A DNA stretch of 64,000 nt from Micromonospora sp. WMMD1155 (GTDB taxonomy: Bacteria; Actinomycetota; Actinomycetes; Mycobacteriales; Micromonosporaceae). Both the position numbers and the translations under genes were made by a program. The stretch's first letter is position 1. Each line of letters begins with the position of its first letter. Below, in pieces: positions 20,275-27,427 of this stretch. Where the stretch lies: positions 6,634,501 through 6,698,500 of the forward strand of contig NZ_CP120742.1 in the NCBI RefSeq assembly GCF_029581275.1, written 5' to 3'. Below the pieces are notes generated by a model. It did no database searches. It saw only the letters and a program-made list of their open reading frames with translations, and was not told the DNA's origin.

Positions 20275-22371
20275 TCACGACAGGGCGAGGCGTCGCAGCG
20301 TCCCGTCCGGCGTGACCTGGAGGACGTCGAGCTGGTTGGTGCCGGCGCGGAACAGGCTGTCGTCGGTCAGCAGTGCGGCGAACCGGCGTCCGCCGGGGTC
20401 GGCGGGCACCGCCGGGACGACGGCGCCGATCCGGCCGTTGACGGCCACGGCCAGCAGCGTGCCGTCCGGGATCTTCTCCGGCACGTCACCCCAGACGAGC
20501 GCCGGGAGGGTCCCGGTGTCGGGGTCCATGGCGGTGAACGCGGCCAGGTCGGCGACCCGGGCGTTGCCGCCGGGCGGGCCGGCGCGCACCTGCGTGCCGA
20601 CCAGGGGGTGCGGGGTCGGCAGCGGTGGCGGGGTGGGCACGCCTCCGGGGAAGGTGGTCGGAACGCCTGGGCGGTCGTAGAAGTGTTTCGTGCCGTCGGC
20701 GCGCGGGGCCTGTCGGGCGGAGCGGCCGTCGACGTGCCAGGGCAGCCGGATGTCGGCCTCGTCGGCGACGGTCGGCAGCAGGTCGACGTGTTCCCAGTTG
20801 CGGTCGTCCACCCGGCCGGTCTGTTGCCGGGGTTCCTTGAGGAACATCGGCACCCAGGCGACCTCACCGGCGGCGGCCTTGATCGCGTCCATCCCCCGGC
20901 CCTGGGCGCCCGGGCGGAAGCTGACGCCGTGGTCGGCGGTCACCACGAGCATCGACTGGTCGTAGAGGCCGCTGGCGCGCAGCGTCCGCAGGGTCTCGCC
21001 GATCAGCCGGTCGGTGTAGCCGAGCTGGGCGAGGTGGCGTTGCCGGGCCAGGTCGACCCAGCCGGCGCCGTCGTTGGGCAGGTCCTCGGGGGCGTCGTAG
21101 CGGGCCCCGGACGGCAGGTACGCCCACGGTGAGTGCGGCATCAGCAGGTGCAGGAAGTGCAGTGTGGGCCGGGGCGCCGGTTTCAGCCCGGCCAGGAAGC
21201 TGGTGAACCGGGCGGGCTGGTTGTCGTCCAGGCTGTCCCAGCGGAACTTCGGGTCGGCCGGTGCCGGTTCGGCGGCGTCCAGGCCGGCCTCGGCGCGGGT
21301 CTGCTCCCGGTAGGAGTCCTCCGGGTCGACGGCGCTGTCGGTGGGCCCGGCGACCCGGCCGAGGAGCTTGCCGGTCTCCCGGACCAGGACGCCGAGCCCC
21401 TGTTCCGGGGTGACCGGTTGCTCGCACCGGCTGGGCGGGCAGAGGCGGGTGATGCTCTCCTCGGCCCTGATGTCGTAGAGGCCGCCGAAGGCGGTGAAGA
21501 TGTTGTCCGGGTACTGCGAGTAGTGCGGGGCGACCGGCTTCGCCGGGTAGCGGCCGGTGAGCATGGCGGGCAGCGCGTTGGGCGTCCACCCGCTGACACC
21601 TGTCGCGTTGCGGTACCAGGTGGAGGCGTCGGCCAGCTCCGCGAAGTGCGGGAACCGCGTCGCGTCGATCCTCCCGTCGGTGCCGAGCAGGCTGACCAGC
21701 GGCAGTTCGTCGAGGATCAGCATCACCACCGGCGGGTGCACGCCCGAGCCCTGCGCGGTGCCCACCGCGCCGCCGTCGCCGCGCGGCAGGACCACCGCCG
21801 AGGTGGGCGACACGAACAGGAACAGCGCCACGAAGGCCACCGGTCCGGCGGCGGCCAGGCGCAGCACCAGACGCGGCGCCCGCCGGCGCCGGTGTGCGAC
21901 AGCGCCTCCGGCCCCGGCCAGCAGGGCCACCACCAGCAGGGGTACGCCCCGAAGCGGCGTCACGTGTCGGCCCACCTGCACGGCGAGGGCGGCGAGCAGC
22001 AGCCCGACGAGCCCGCTGTGGGTGAGGGCGCGTGCGGTCCGGCCGGCCACTCGGCTGAGCGCGCCGAGCAGCACCACCCCGGTCGTGGGCAGCACCGCCA
22101 CCAGGGCGAGCAGCAGCAGGATCTCGGCCGGGTCGGCGCGGTGGAACAGGAAGAAGTCGGGGCTGCGGCCGAGCACGTCCAGCAGTGGTTGGGTGACCAC
22201 CAGTCCGACCAGCGCGGTCACCTCCAGCGCCCGGCCCAGCTCACCGCGCCGGCCCCGATCCCACCGCCCGCCGGTCGACTCGTCCGACCGACCGACGTCC
22301 GGGGCCGACGGGCCGCCGGGGCCGGACCGCTCGTCGGGAGGCGGCCCGGTGGCGGCGACCGGTTCAGCCAC
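20275..22371 (-). CDS. Membrane-anchored sulfatase-like (alkaline phosphatase superfamily) protein
   Basis: This is a 698-residue protein. The first 45 residues are disordered, then about five membrane helices span residues 48-195 (for example ALEVTALVGLVVTQPLLDVL, LLLLALVAVLP). An extracytoplasmic sulfatase fold follows: VVMLILDELPLVSLLG supplies the first metal Asp, GWTPNALPAMLTGRYP holds the Thr/Ser nucleophile region, and MLVVTADHGVSF gives the late metal-binding D-H. This arrangement resembles LtaS/MdoB/OpgE-type phospho-transferases and hydrolases acting on cell-envelope glycopolymers. A sulfatase-type formylglycine site (CxPxR) is absent. Its start overlaps the upstream methyltransferase by eight bases, so the two are probably co-translated. 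The substrate is unknown. Confidence 0.8.
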   Translation of the reverse strand: MAEPVAATGPPPDERSGPGGPSAPDVGRSDESTGGRWDRGRRGELGRALEVTALVGLVVTQPLLDVLGRSPDFFLFHRADPAEILLLLALVAVLPTTGVVLLGALSRVAGRTARALTHSGLVGLLLAALAVQVGRHVTPLRGVPLLVVALLAGAGGAVAHRRRRAPRLVLRLAAAGPVAFVALFLFVSPTSAVVLPRGDGGAVGTAQGSGVHPPVVMLILDELPLVSLLGTDGRIDATRFPHFAELADASTWYRNATGVSGWTPNALPAMLTGRYPAKPVAPHYSQYPDNIFTAFGGLYDIRAEESITRLCPPSRCEQPVTPEQGLGVLVRETGKLLGRVAGPTDSAVDPEDSYREQTRAEAGLDAAEPAPADPKFRWDSLDDNQPARFTSFLAGLKPAPRPTLHFLHLLMPHSPWAYLPSGARYDAPEDLPNDGAGWVDLARQRHLAQLGYTDRLIGETLRTLRASGLYDQSMLVVTADHGVSFRPGAQGRGMDAIKAAAGEVAWVPMFLKEPRQQTGRVDDRNWEHVDLLPTVADEADIRLPWHVDGRSARQAPRADGTKHFYDRPGVPTTFPGGVPTPPPLPTPHPLVGTQVRAGPPGGNARVADLAAFTAMDPDTGTLPALVWGDVPEKIPDGTLLAVAVNGRIGAVVPAVPADPGGRRFAALLTDDSLFRAGTNQLDVLQVTPDGTLRRLALS

Positions 22372-23794
22372 CGATCACCGTTCGGTAGAGCGTGCGGGTG
22401 CCGGAGGGCAGTTCCAGCCGCTCGGTGATGCGTCCCCGGCCGGCGAGCAGTGTCTCGAAGGCGTCGCGGCGGTAGTCCGGGAAGAGGCCGCCGGGTTTGT
22501 TGGCCAGCAGTCGGGTGGCCATCGGGTCCTCCGGGTGGACGAACTCGACCACCACCGTGCCACCCGGGGCGGTCAGCCCGGCCAGCCAGTCGACGACCTC
22601 CGGCAGCGGCACGTTGCGTCCGATCGCCAGGTGGTGCACGACGGCCAGGGCGAGCACCACGTCGGCGGACGCCCGTTCGGCGAAGCCGGCCCGTTCGACG
22701 CCCCGCCAGCCGCCCCCCGGGGACGGGTCGGCGAGGTCCAGCACCAGCGGCAGGATCCGGCGTTGCCCCTCGGAGCGCAGCTTGCGGTACAGCTCGTCGA
22801 CCACTGCCGGGTCCTGCTCGACGGCGACCACGTAGTCGGCGTGCCCGGCCGCCAGTCGGGAGTACCGGCCGTCGTTCGCGCCGAGGTCGAGCACCAGGCG
22901 AGGGCGGGTGCCGGAGGCCACCGAGGTGACCACGAACTGCTCCTTGGCCACCCGGTCGCGGGCCGAGTAGCCGCAGGTGACCTGGTAGTCCGACCAGTGG
23001 CTCCCGGCCGGACGGTGCTCCAGCTTCCGGACCAGTTTCTCGATGCCGCGTACGGTGGCCAGCAGCAGCTCCCGGGAGAAGCCGGCGGCGCGCAGTTGGT
23101 CGCGGACCTCGGTGGTGCTGGCGGCGGCGTTGCGGTGTTGCATCGCGCCGTGCAGGTGCAGGTGGGTCAGCACGCCGGGGCGCAGTCGGCGGGTCCCGCC
23201 GAACAGTGGTCGCAGTTCGTCGGCCTCGATGCCGTCGACGCGGGCGCGCAGCCACGGCTGGAAGTCGACGCCCAGGTGGGCGGTGAGCAGCAGCGGGTAG
23301 AGCACGGTCTGGCAGAACTGCCGGTAACCGGCCCACGGTTCGCCGTCGCGGACCGGTTCGAAGGAGCCGATGTCGATGAAGACCGGTTCCGCCCCGCGCC
23401 ACTGCAGGTTGTACGCCGAGCCGTCCTTGGTGGTGAAGCCCTCGCCGAGCGCGGCGCGCAGGATCTCCAGGTGCAGCAGCGCGGCGTCGCGCAGCATGCC
23501 GAACGACCACTCGTACGGGTGGGAGACGAACGGGATGCGCTCGTGGCGCAGCACGGCGGCCCACGGGGCACCGGTCGTGGCGGGCACCAGGGTCGGCGGG
23601 GCGTCCTCGGTGGCGCAGACCTTGCGGGCGGCGACGAGCGCCGGGAAGAACGTGCTGCCGGTCAGCGCCCGCCAGTGTGTGGCGGCCTGGGGGTCCAGCC
23701 CGCGCAGCACCTCGTCGCCGACGTGGAAGACCCGGTTGGCCGGGTCGCGGAAGGAGGCCGGTTCGGGCCGTACCTCGGTGGGTGAGATCGCCAT
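22364..23794 (-). CDS. SAM-dependent methyltransferase with N-terminal extension
   Basis: This 476-residue protein starts MAISPTEVRPEPASF at the ATG at 23794; the frame is open further upstream but without coding character. The N-terminal 270 residues (for example HPYEWSFGMLRDAALLHLEI, FTTKDGSAYNLQWRGAEPVF) form a conserved domain seen with large class I methyltransferases, sometimes named nodulation-like NoeA. The C-terminal half is the Rossmann domain, with motif I VLDLGANDGRYSRLAAGHAD, VVAVEQDP as motif II, and VVLALAVVHHLAIGRNVPL. It lies 17 bases after the 49-residue small protein and overlaps the sulfatase-like gene, forming a three-gene operon. The acceptor is not known; an envelope or polysaccharide target is inferred from its partner. 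Confidence 0.8.
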   Translation of the reverse strand: MAISPTEVRPEPASFRDPANRVFHVGDEVLRGLDPQAATHWRALTGSTFFPALVAARKVCATEDAPPTLVPATTGAPWAAVLRHERIPFVSHPYEWSFGMLRDAALLHLEILRAALGEGFTTKDGSAYNLQWRGAEPVFIDIGSFEPVRDGEPWAGYRQFCQTVLYPLLLTAHLGVDFQPWLRARVDGIEADELRPLFGGTRRLRPGVLTHLHLHGAMQHRNAAASTTEVRDQLRAAGFSRELLLATVRGIEKLVRKLEHRPAGSHWSDYQVTCGYSARDRVAKEQFVVTSVASGTRPRLVLDLGANDGRYSRLAAGHADYVVAVEQDPAVVDELYRKLRSEGQRRILPLVLDLADPSPGGGWRGVERAGFAERASADVVLALAVVHHLAIGRNVPLPEVVDWLAGLTAPGGTVVVEFVHPEDPMATRLLANKPGGLFPDYRRDAFETLLAGRGRITERLELPSGTRTLYRTVIGG

Positions 23795-23811
23795 CGTCGG
23801 GGTCGGCCCGC

Positions 23812-23961
23812 TTACCGCTGGTCGGTGGGTTGCCGGCGGAACCGGTCGACCAGGCGTCGCCAGTAGAGTTTCGCGGCGACCGCGGCGCCGGCCACCCCGC
23901 CGACGACCGCCTGCACGATCAGGCTGCCGGATCCCGCGTCCAGGTAGGCCAGATGTTCCAC
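23812..23961 (-). CDS. Small membrane protein (49 aa) heading the methyltransferase operon
   Basis: A GTG preceded by AAGGAG at six bases opens a 49-codon frame. It begins VEHLAYLDAGSGSLIVQAVV, continues through a Gly/Ala-rich hydrophobic stretch (GGVAGAAVAAKLYW) and ends in an Arg-rich tail RRLVDRFRRQPTDQR. That is one membrane helix with positive residues on the inside. The start motif LDAGSGS/LDPGSGS followed by a hydrophobic segment is one I recognise from tiny proteins encoded beside envelope methyltransferases and sulfatases in actinobacteria. It lies 17 bases upstream of the methyltransferase. It may assemble or anchor the downstream enzymes; that role is inference. Confidence 0.75.
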   Translation of the reverse strand: MEHLAYLDAGSGSLIVQAVVGGVAGAAVAAKLYWRRLVDRFRRQPTDQR

Positions 23962-24152
23962 CGATCGCTCCTTGCCCTCGCCGTCTCGACACCGGCGTCC
24001 CGAGCATGCAGCGGTGAGACTTTTGACCCAGAAAGCCGGACTTGTCCCTCACCGTACGCTGATCGCCATCCGTGTCGCGGGCACATTGGCGGACTCCCAG
24101 CCTCGCCACAGAATGCGGCCGGGACGGCCCGCCGCGCCGGTACGCTGCTGAC

Positions 24153-25040
24153 GTGCGCTGGATGATCGTGGACGCGCCGCTGGACTCCTCCGGCGCAGGG
24201 CGCGGTGAGGAGCGGGCCCCGGCCGCGCTGCGCCGGGCCGGCCTGCGCGAGGCCCTGGCCGCCGACGACGGCGGGCGGATCGACGAGGCGCGGTTGCGCG
24301 ACCCGGCCCGCGACCCGGCCAGCGGGGTGATCGGCGCGGCTGGCCTGGTCCGGGCCGGCGGCGCCATCGCCGCGCGGATCGGTGCGCTGATCGCGGACGG
24401 CCACCGACCGCTGGTGCTCGGCGGCGACTGCGCGATCCTGCCCGGCATCTGCCGGGCCCTGCCCCCGGCGACCGATCTGTGGTTCGTCGACGCCCACCCG
24501 GACTTCCTCGACGGCGCCACCTCGCCGACCGGTGAGGCCGCCGACATGGACCTCTCGGTGGTCACCGGGAACGGACCCACCGCCGCCGTCGGCCCCGACG
24601 GCACGCTGATCGAACCGGGCCGCGTCCACCTGCTCGGGCACCGCCCGGCCACCGACGAGAGCAGCCGGGTCGAGGCGGCCCGGATCGACCCGGCGATCCA
24701 CCCGGTCACCGCACCCGAGCTGCTGCGCCGGGGCGCGGCGACGGTCGGCGCGGGCCTGGCCGCCGACGGCGACGGACCGGCCTGGCTGCACCTCGACCTG
24801 GACGTGGTGGACCCGCGCGACCTGCCCGCGGTGACCTACCCCGAGCCGGACGGGCCGCGCTGGGCCGACCTGATCGCGCTGGTCACGCCGTTGGCCCGCA
24901 CCGACCGGCTGCTCGGGATGAGCGTGACCGACCTGAACACCGACGAGGACCCCGACGGGCGGCACACCCGCCGCGTCGTCGAGGTCCTCACCGAGATGCT
25001 CGTTTCTAGAGGAAGCGGACCCTCGTCAGCTTCTCGCTGA
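24153..25040 (+). CDS. Arginase/agmatinase/formiminoglutamase family protein
   Basis: This 295-residue ureohydrolase-fold protein starts at the GTG VRWMIVDAPLD; an ATG three codons later is also possible. Metal-binding motifs of the family are present: LVLGGDCAILPG (normally GGDHS, here GGDCA, so the first metal-ligand His is replaced by Cys), LWFVDAHPDFLDG (DAHxD) and LHLDLDVVDPRDLP (the DxD of the family). Because of the Cys substitution, activity as a classical binuclear Mn enzyme is uncertain. The 3' end overlaps the convergent short-chain dehydrogenase gene by 35 bases. It is divergent from the small protein-methyltransferase operon. Confidence 0.8.
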   Translation: MRWMIVDAPLDSSGAGRGEERAPAALRRAGLREALAADDGGRIDEARLRDPARDPASGVIGAAGLVRAGGAIAARIGALIADGHRPLVLGGDCAILPGICRALPPATDLWFVDAHPDFLDGATSPTGEAADMDLSVVTGNGPTAAVGPDGTLIEPGRVHLLGHRPATDESSRVEAARIDPAIHPVTAPELLRRGAATVGAGLAADGDGPAWLHLDLDVVDPRDLPAVTYPEPDGPRWADLIALVTPLARTDRLLGMSVTDLNTDEDPDGRHTRRVVEVLTEMLVSRGSGPSSASR

Positions 25041-26001
25041 GTTCCCACAGACGCTCGGCCTGCAGGGGGTCGACCGCGTACGGCAGGACGCCGTCGAGAT
25101 CATTGAAGTCACCGAGTTCCGTCGTGTCGGAACCGACTGGTTGCACGATGTCGGCGACGTCGCAGTCCTCGCAGTAGACACCACCCAGACCGGCAAGCTG
25201 CGGGCTCGTCGCGCACCACACCGGCGTCGCCGCACCCTGTTCGGGGGTCTTCAGCTGCTTGCTCGGGTCGAGGATCGGATCTCCGTCGGGGTCCACCATG
25301 CCGGCCGCGACGAGTTGCTCAGTCGTCAGATACTGCTTCAGCCCTGTCGCGACGATGCTGCCCGGGTGGGCGGCGAACGCGCGCACCCCGTACTCCTGGC
25401 CTCGTCGGTCGAGTTCCACCGCGAACAGCGACATCGCGGTCTTGGACTGTCCGTAGCCGGCCCATGGGTCGTACTCCCGGTGCTCGAAGTTCGGGTCGTC
25501 GAACACAACGGGCGAGTGACGGTGCCCGAGCGAGGTGAGGGTGACGACCCGCGCGCTACCGGCCCGCAGCGCCGGCCAGAGCCGGGCCGCGAGCTGGAAG
25601 TGACCGAGATAGTTGATCGACAGCTGGAGTTCGTTGCCGCGCGAGTCCCGGCCCAACGGCGCGGCCATGATCCCAGCGGACTCCACCAGGATGTGCACCG
25701 GCCGGCCAGAGGCGACGAACTCCCCGGCCACGGCGTCGACCGACGCCGGGTCGCTGAGATCCATGGTCGCGTACTCCGCGGAGATCCCGGCCAAGGCGCT
25801 GCGGGCGTTGGTGGTGTCGCGGTCGAGGACCACGATGTGAGCGCCCGCTGAACCCAGTGCCAGTGCCGTCTGCAGCCCCAGCCCAGAGTTGGCACCGGTC
25901 ACAATCGCGATCTTGCCGGTCAGGTCGGTCGATCCAAGGACATCCTTCGTCGTGGAACTCGCGTCGAAGCCCGAGCCGATGGGACGTTGTGCTGTTGTCA
26001 T
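25006..26001 (-). CDS. Short-chain dehydrogenase/reductase
   Basis: This is a 331-residue classical SDR with an extended C-terminus. The NAD(P)-binding motif is IAIVTGANSGLGLQTALAL (TGxxxGxG, residues about 33-41). VESAGIMAAP stands in for the NNAG strand, and the active-site YGQSKTAMS gives the Tyr-x3-Lys pair with an upstream Ser in VVTLTSLGHRHSP. An Asp-rich late segment, GGVYCEDCDVADI, follows. The start is supported by GAGGAG six bases upstream. It resembles light-dependent protochlorophyllide reductase/retinol-dehydrogenase-like SDRs of actinobacteria. The substrate is not evident. It converges on and overlaps the arginase-like gene. Confidence 0.85.
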   Translation of the reverse strand: MTTAQRPIGSGFDASSTTKDVLGSTDLTGKIAIVTGANSGLGLQTALALGSAGAHIVVLDRDTTNARSALAGISAEYATMDLSDPASVDAVAGEFVASGRPVHILVESAGIMAAPLGRDSRGNELQLSINYLGHFQLAARLWPALRAGSARVVTLTSLGHRHSPVVFDDPNFEHREYDPWAGYGQSKTAMSLFAVELDRRGQEYGVRAFAAHPGSIVATGLKQYLTTEQLVAAGMVDPDGDPILDPSKQLKTPEQGAATPVWCATSPQLAGLGGVYCEDCDVADIVQPVGSDTTELGDFNDLDGVLPYAVDPLQAERLWELSEKLTRVRFL

Positions 26002-26104
26002 CGTGCGCTCCTCGCAATGTGCAGATCAGCCCTGCCTGGTGTTCACGGTCGCGCGCCGGGCCGTGCCTTCGCCCCAGGGCTACACCCTGGCCGTGACCCT
26101 GGTG

Positions 26105-27427
26105 TCACCGACGCGTCGGGCGGGCCCGGTGGTGCATGCCGAGGCGCAGCAGCACGAATCGCGAGACGGTGGCGGCCAGGTTCGCGGCCACCAGCACGGC
26201 CAGCTCCACCGGCCGGGCCGGTACGGCGTGGACCGCGTGCAGGACGGCCAACGAGCCACTGGTCAACGCCAGACCGAGCGCGAAGGCCAGCAGACCCTGC
26301 ACGTGATGCCGCCCCGCGTGCCGACGCCCGGTGATGCCGAACGTCAGCCGACGGTTCGCGGCCGTGTTCGCCACAGCGGTCACCAGCAGCGCCAGCAGGT
26401 TGGCCGGTTGCGCGCCGAGGGCACCCCGGGTCGCCACGAACAGCACCAGGTACGCGAGGGTGCTGGCCACCCCGACCGCCGCGAACCGGACCAACTGACG
26501 GGGCAACCCGACGGGCACCTGAGTCGCCGGACCGGTCAGCGGCGCACGGCCGGGCGGCACGGCGAGCGGCCCCCGGCCAGGCGGCACGGCCAGCGGCGCA
26601 CGGCCGGGCGGCACGGCGAGCGGCCCCCGGCCCCACTGGGCACGCAGGGCGGTCAACGGCAGCGCGCCGGTCAGCAACGCCCGACCCAGTCGGCCCACCC
26701 CGCGCAGGTCGGCCAGGGCGGTGGCGACGATGTCGACGCGGCTGTCCGGGTCGTCGACCCAGTCCACCGGCACCTCGTGGATGCGCAGACCGGCCCGCTG
26801 CGCGAGGACCAGCAACTCGGTGTCGAAGAACCAGCCGGTGTCGCGCACCAACGGCAGCAGCTCACCGGCCACGTCGGCGCGGATCGCCTTGAACCCGCAC
26901 TGCGCGTCGGAGAACCGCGCCGCCAGCGCACCGCGCAGCAACAGGTTGTAGGCCCGGGAGATGACCTCCCGCTTGGCACCGCGTACCACCCGGGAGGTAC
27001 GCGCCAGGCGGGTGCCGATCGCCAGGTCGGAGTGGCCGGAGATGAGCGGCGCTACGAGCGGCAACAGCGCCGCCAGGTCGGTGGAGAGGTCCACGTCCAT
27101 GTACGCCAGCACCGGCGCGGACGACGCGGACCAGGCCGCCGACAGCGCCCTTCCCCGCCCCTTGGCCTCCAGGTGCAGCACGTCGACGCCGGGCAGTTCG
27201 GCGGCGAGACCGTCAGCTATCGCCGGTGTGTCGTCGACGCTCGCGTTGTCCGCGATGGTGATCTGGAACGGGTACGGGAAGTGCTCGGTCAGGTGGGCGT
27301 GCAGCCGTCGTACGCACGGGCCGAGGTCGGCCTCCTCGTTGTAGACCGGGATCACCACGTCCAGCACCGCGCCGGAGGCGGTGGGTCGGGCCTGGACGGC
27401 GGCCCGCTGTGCGTTCAGCGCGGTCAC
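26105..27427 (-). CDS. GT2 glycosyltransferase fused to a GtrA-like membrane domain
   Basis: This is a 440-residue protein. Residues 20-245 are a GT-A glycosyltransferase of the dolichyl-phosphate glucose/mannose synthase type: LDVVIPVYNEEADLGPCVRR, ITIADNASVDDTPAIA, and YMDVDLSTDLAALLPLV with the DxD-like metal site. A linker of about 40 residues is built from repeated PLAVPPGRA/G units. The C-terminal 120 residues are a GtrA/flippase-like domain with four membrane helices (LVRFAAVGVASTLAYLVLFV, then NTAANRRLTFG). The pair makes and probably flips a polyprenyl-phosphate-linked sugar for extracytoplasmic transfer. The GTG overlaps the upstream GT39-type gene by four bases, and that enzyme is the natural user of such a donor. 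Confidence 0.85.
   Translation of the reverse strand: MTALNAQRAAVQARPTASGAVLDVVIPVYNEEADLGPCVRRLHAHLTEHFPYPFQITIADNASVDDTPAIADGLAAELPGVDVLHLEAKGRGRALSAAWSASSAPVLAYMDVDLSTDLAALLPLVAPLISGHSDLAIGTRLARTSRVVRGAKREVISRAYNLLLRGALAARFSDAQCGFKAIRADVAGELLPLVRDTGWFFDTELLVLAQRAGLRIHEVPVDWVDDPDSRVDIVATALADLRGVGRLGRALLTGALPLTALRAQWGRGPLAVPPGRAPLAVPPGRGPLAVPPGRAPLTGPATQVPVGLPRQLVRFAAVGVASTLAYLVLFVATRGALGAQPANLLALLVTAVANTAANRRLTFGITGRRHAGRHHVQGLLAFALGLALTSGSLAVLHAVHAVPARPVELAVLVAANLAATVSRFVLLRLGMHHRARPTRR

Noticed and set aside
23795..24709. 300-codon upstream extension of the methyltransferase frame
   Set aside because: It has no coding character, overlaps the 49-residue gene and part of the divergent arginase-like gene, and family similarity starts at the ATG at 23794.
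26074..26090. Terminator hairpin CCAGGG-CTACA-CCCTGG after the GT2-GtrA gene
   Set aside because: A six-pair stem is too weak to call in this GC-rich background.
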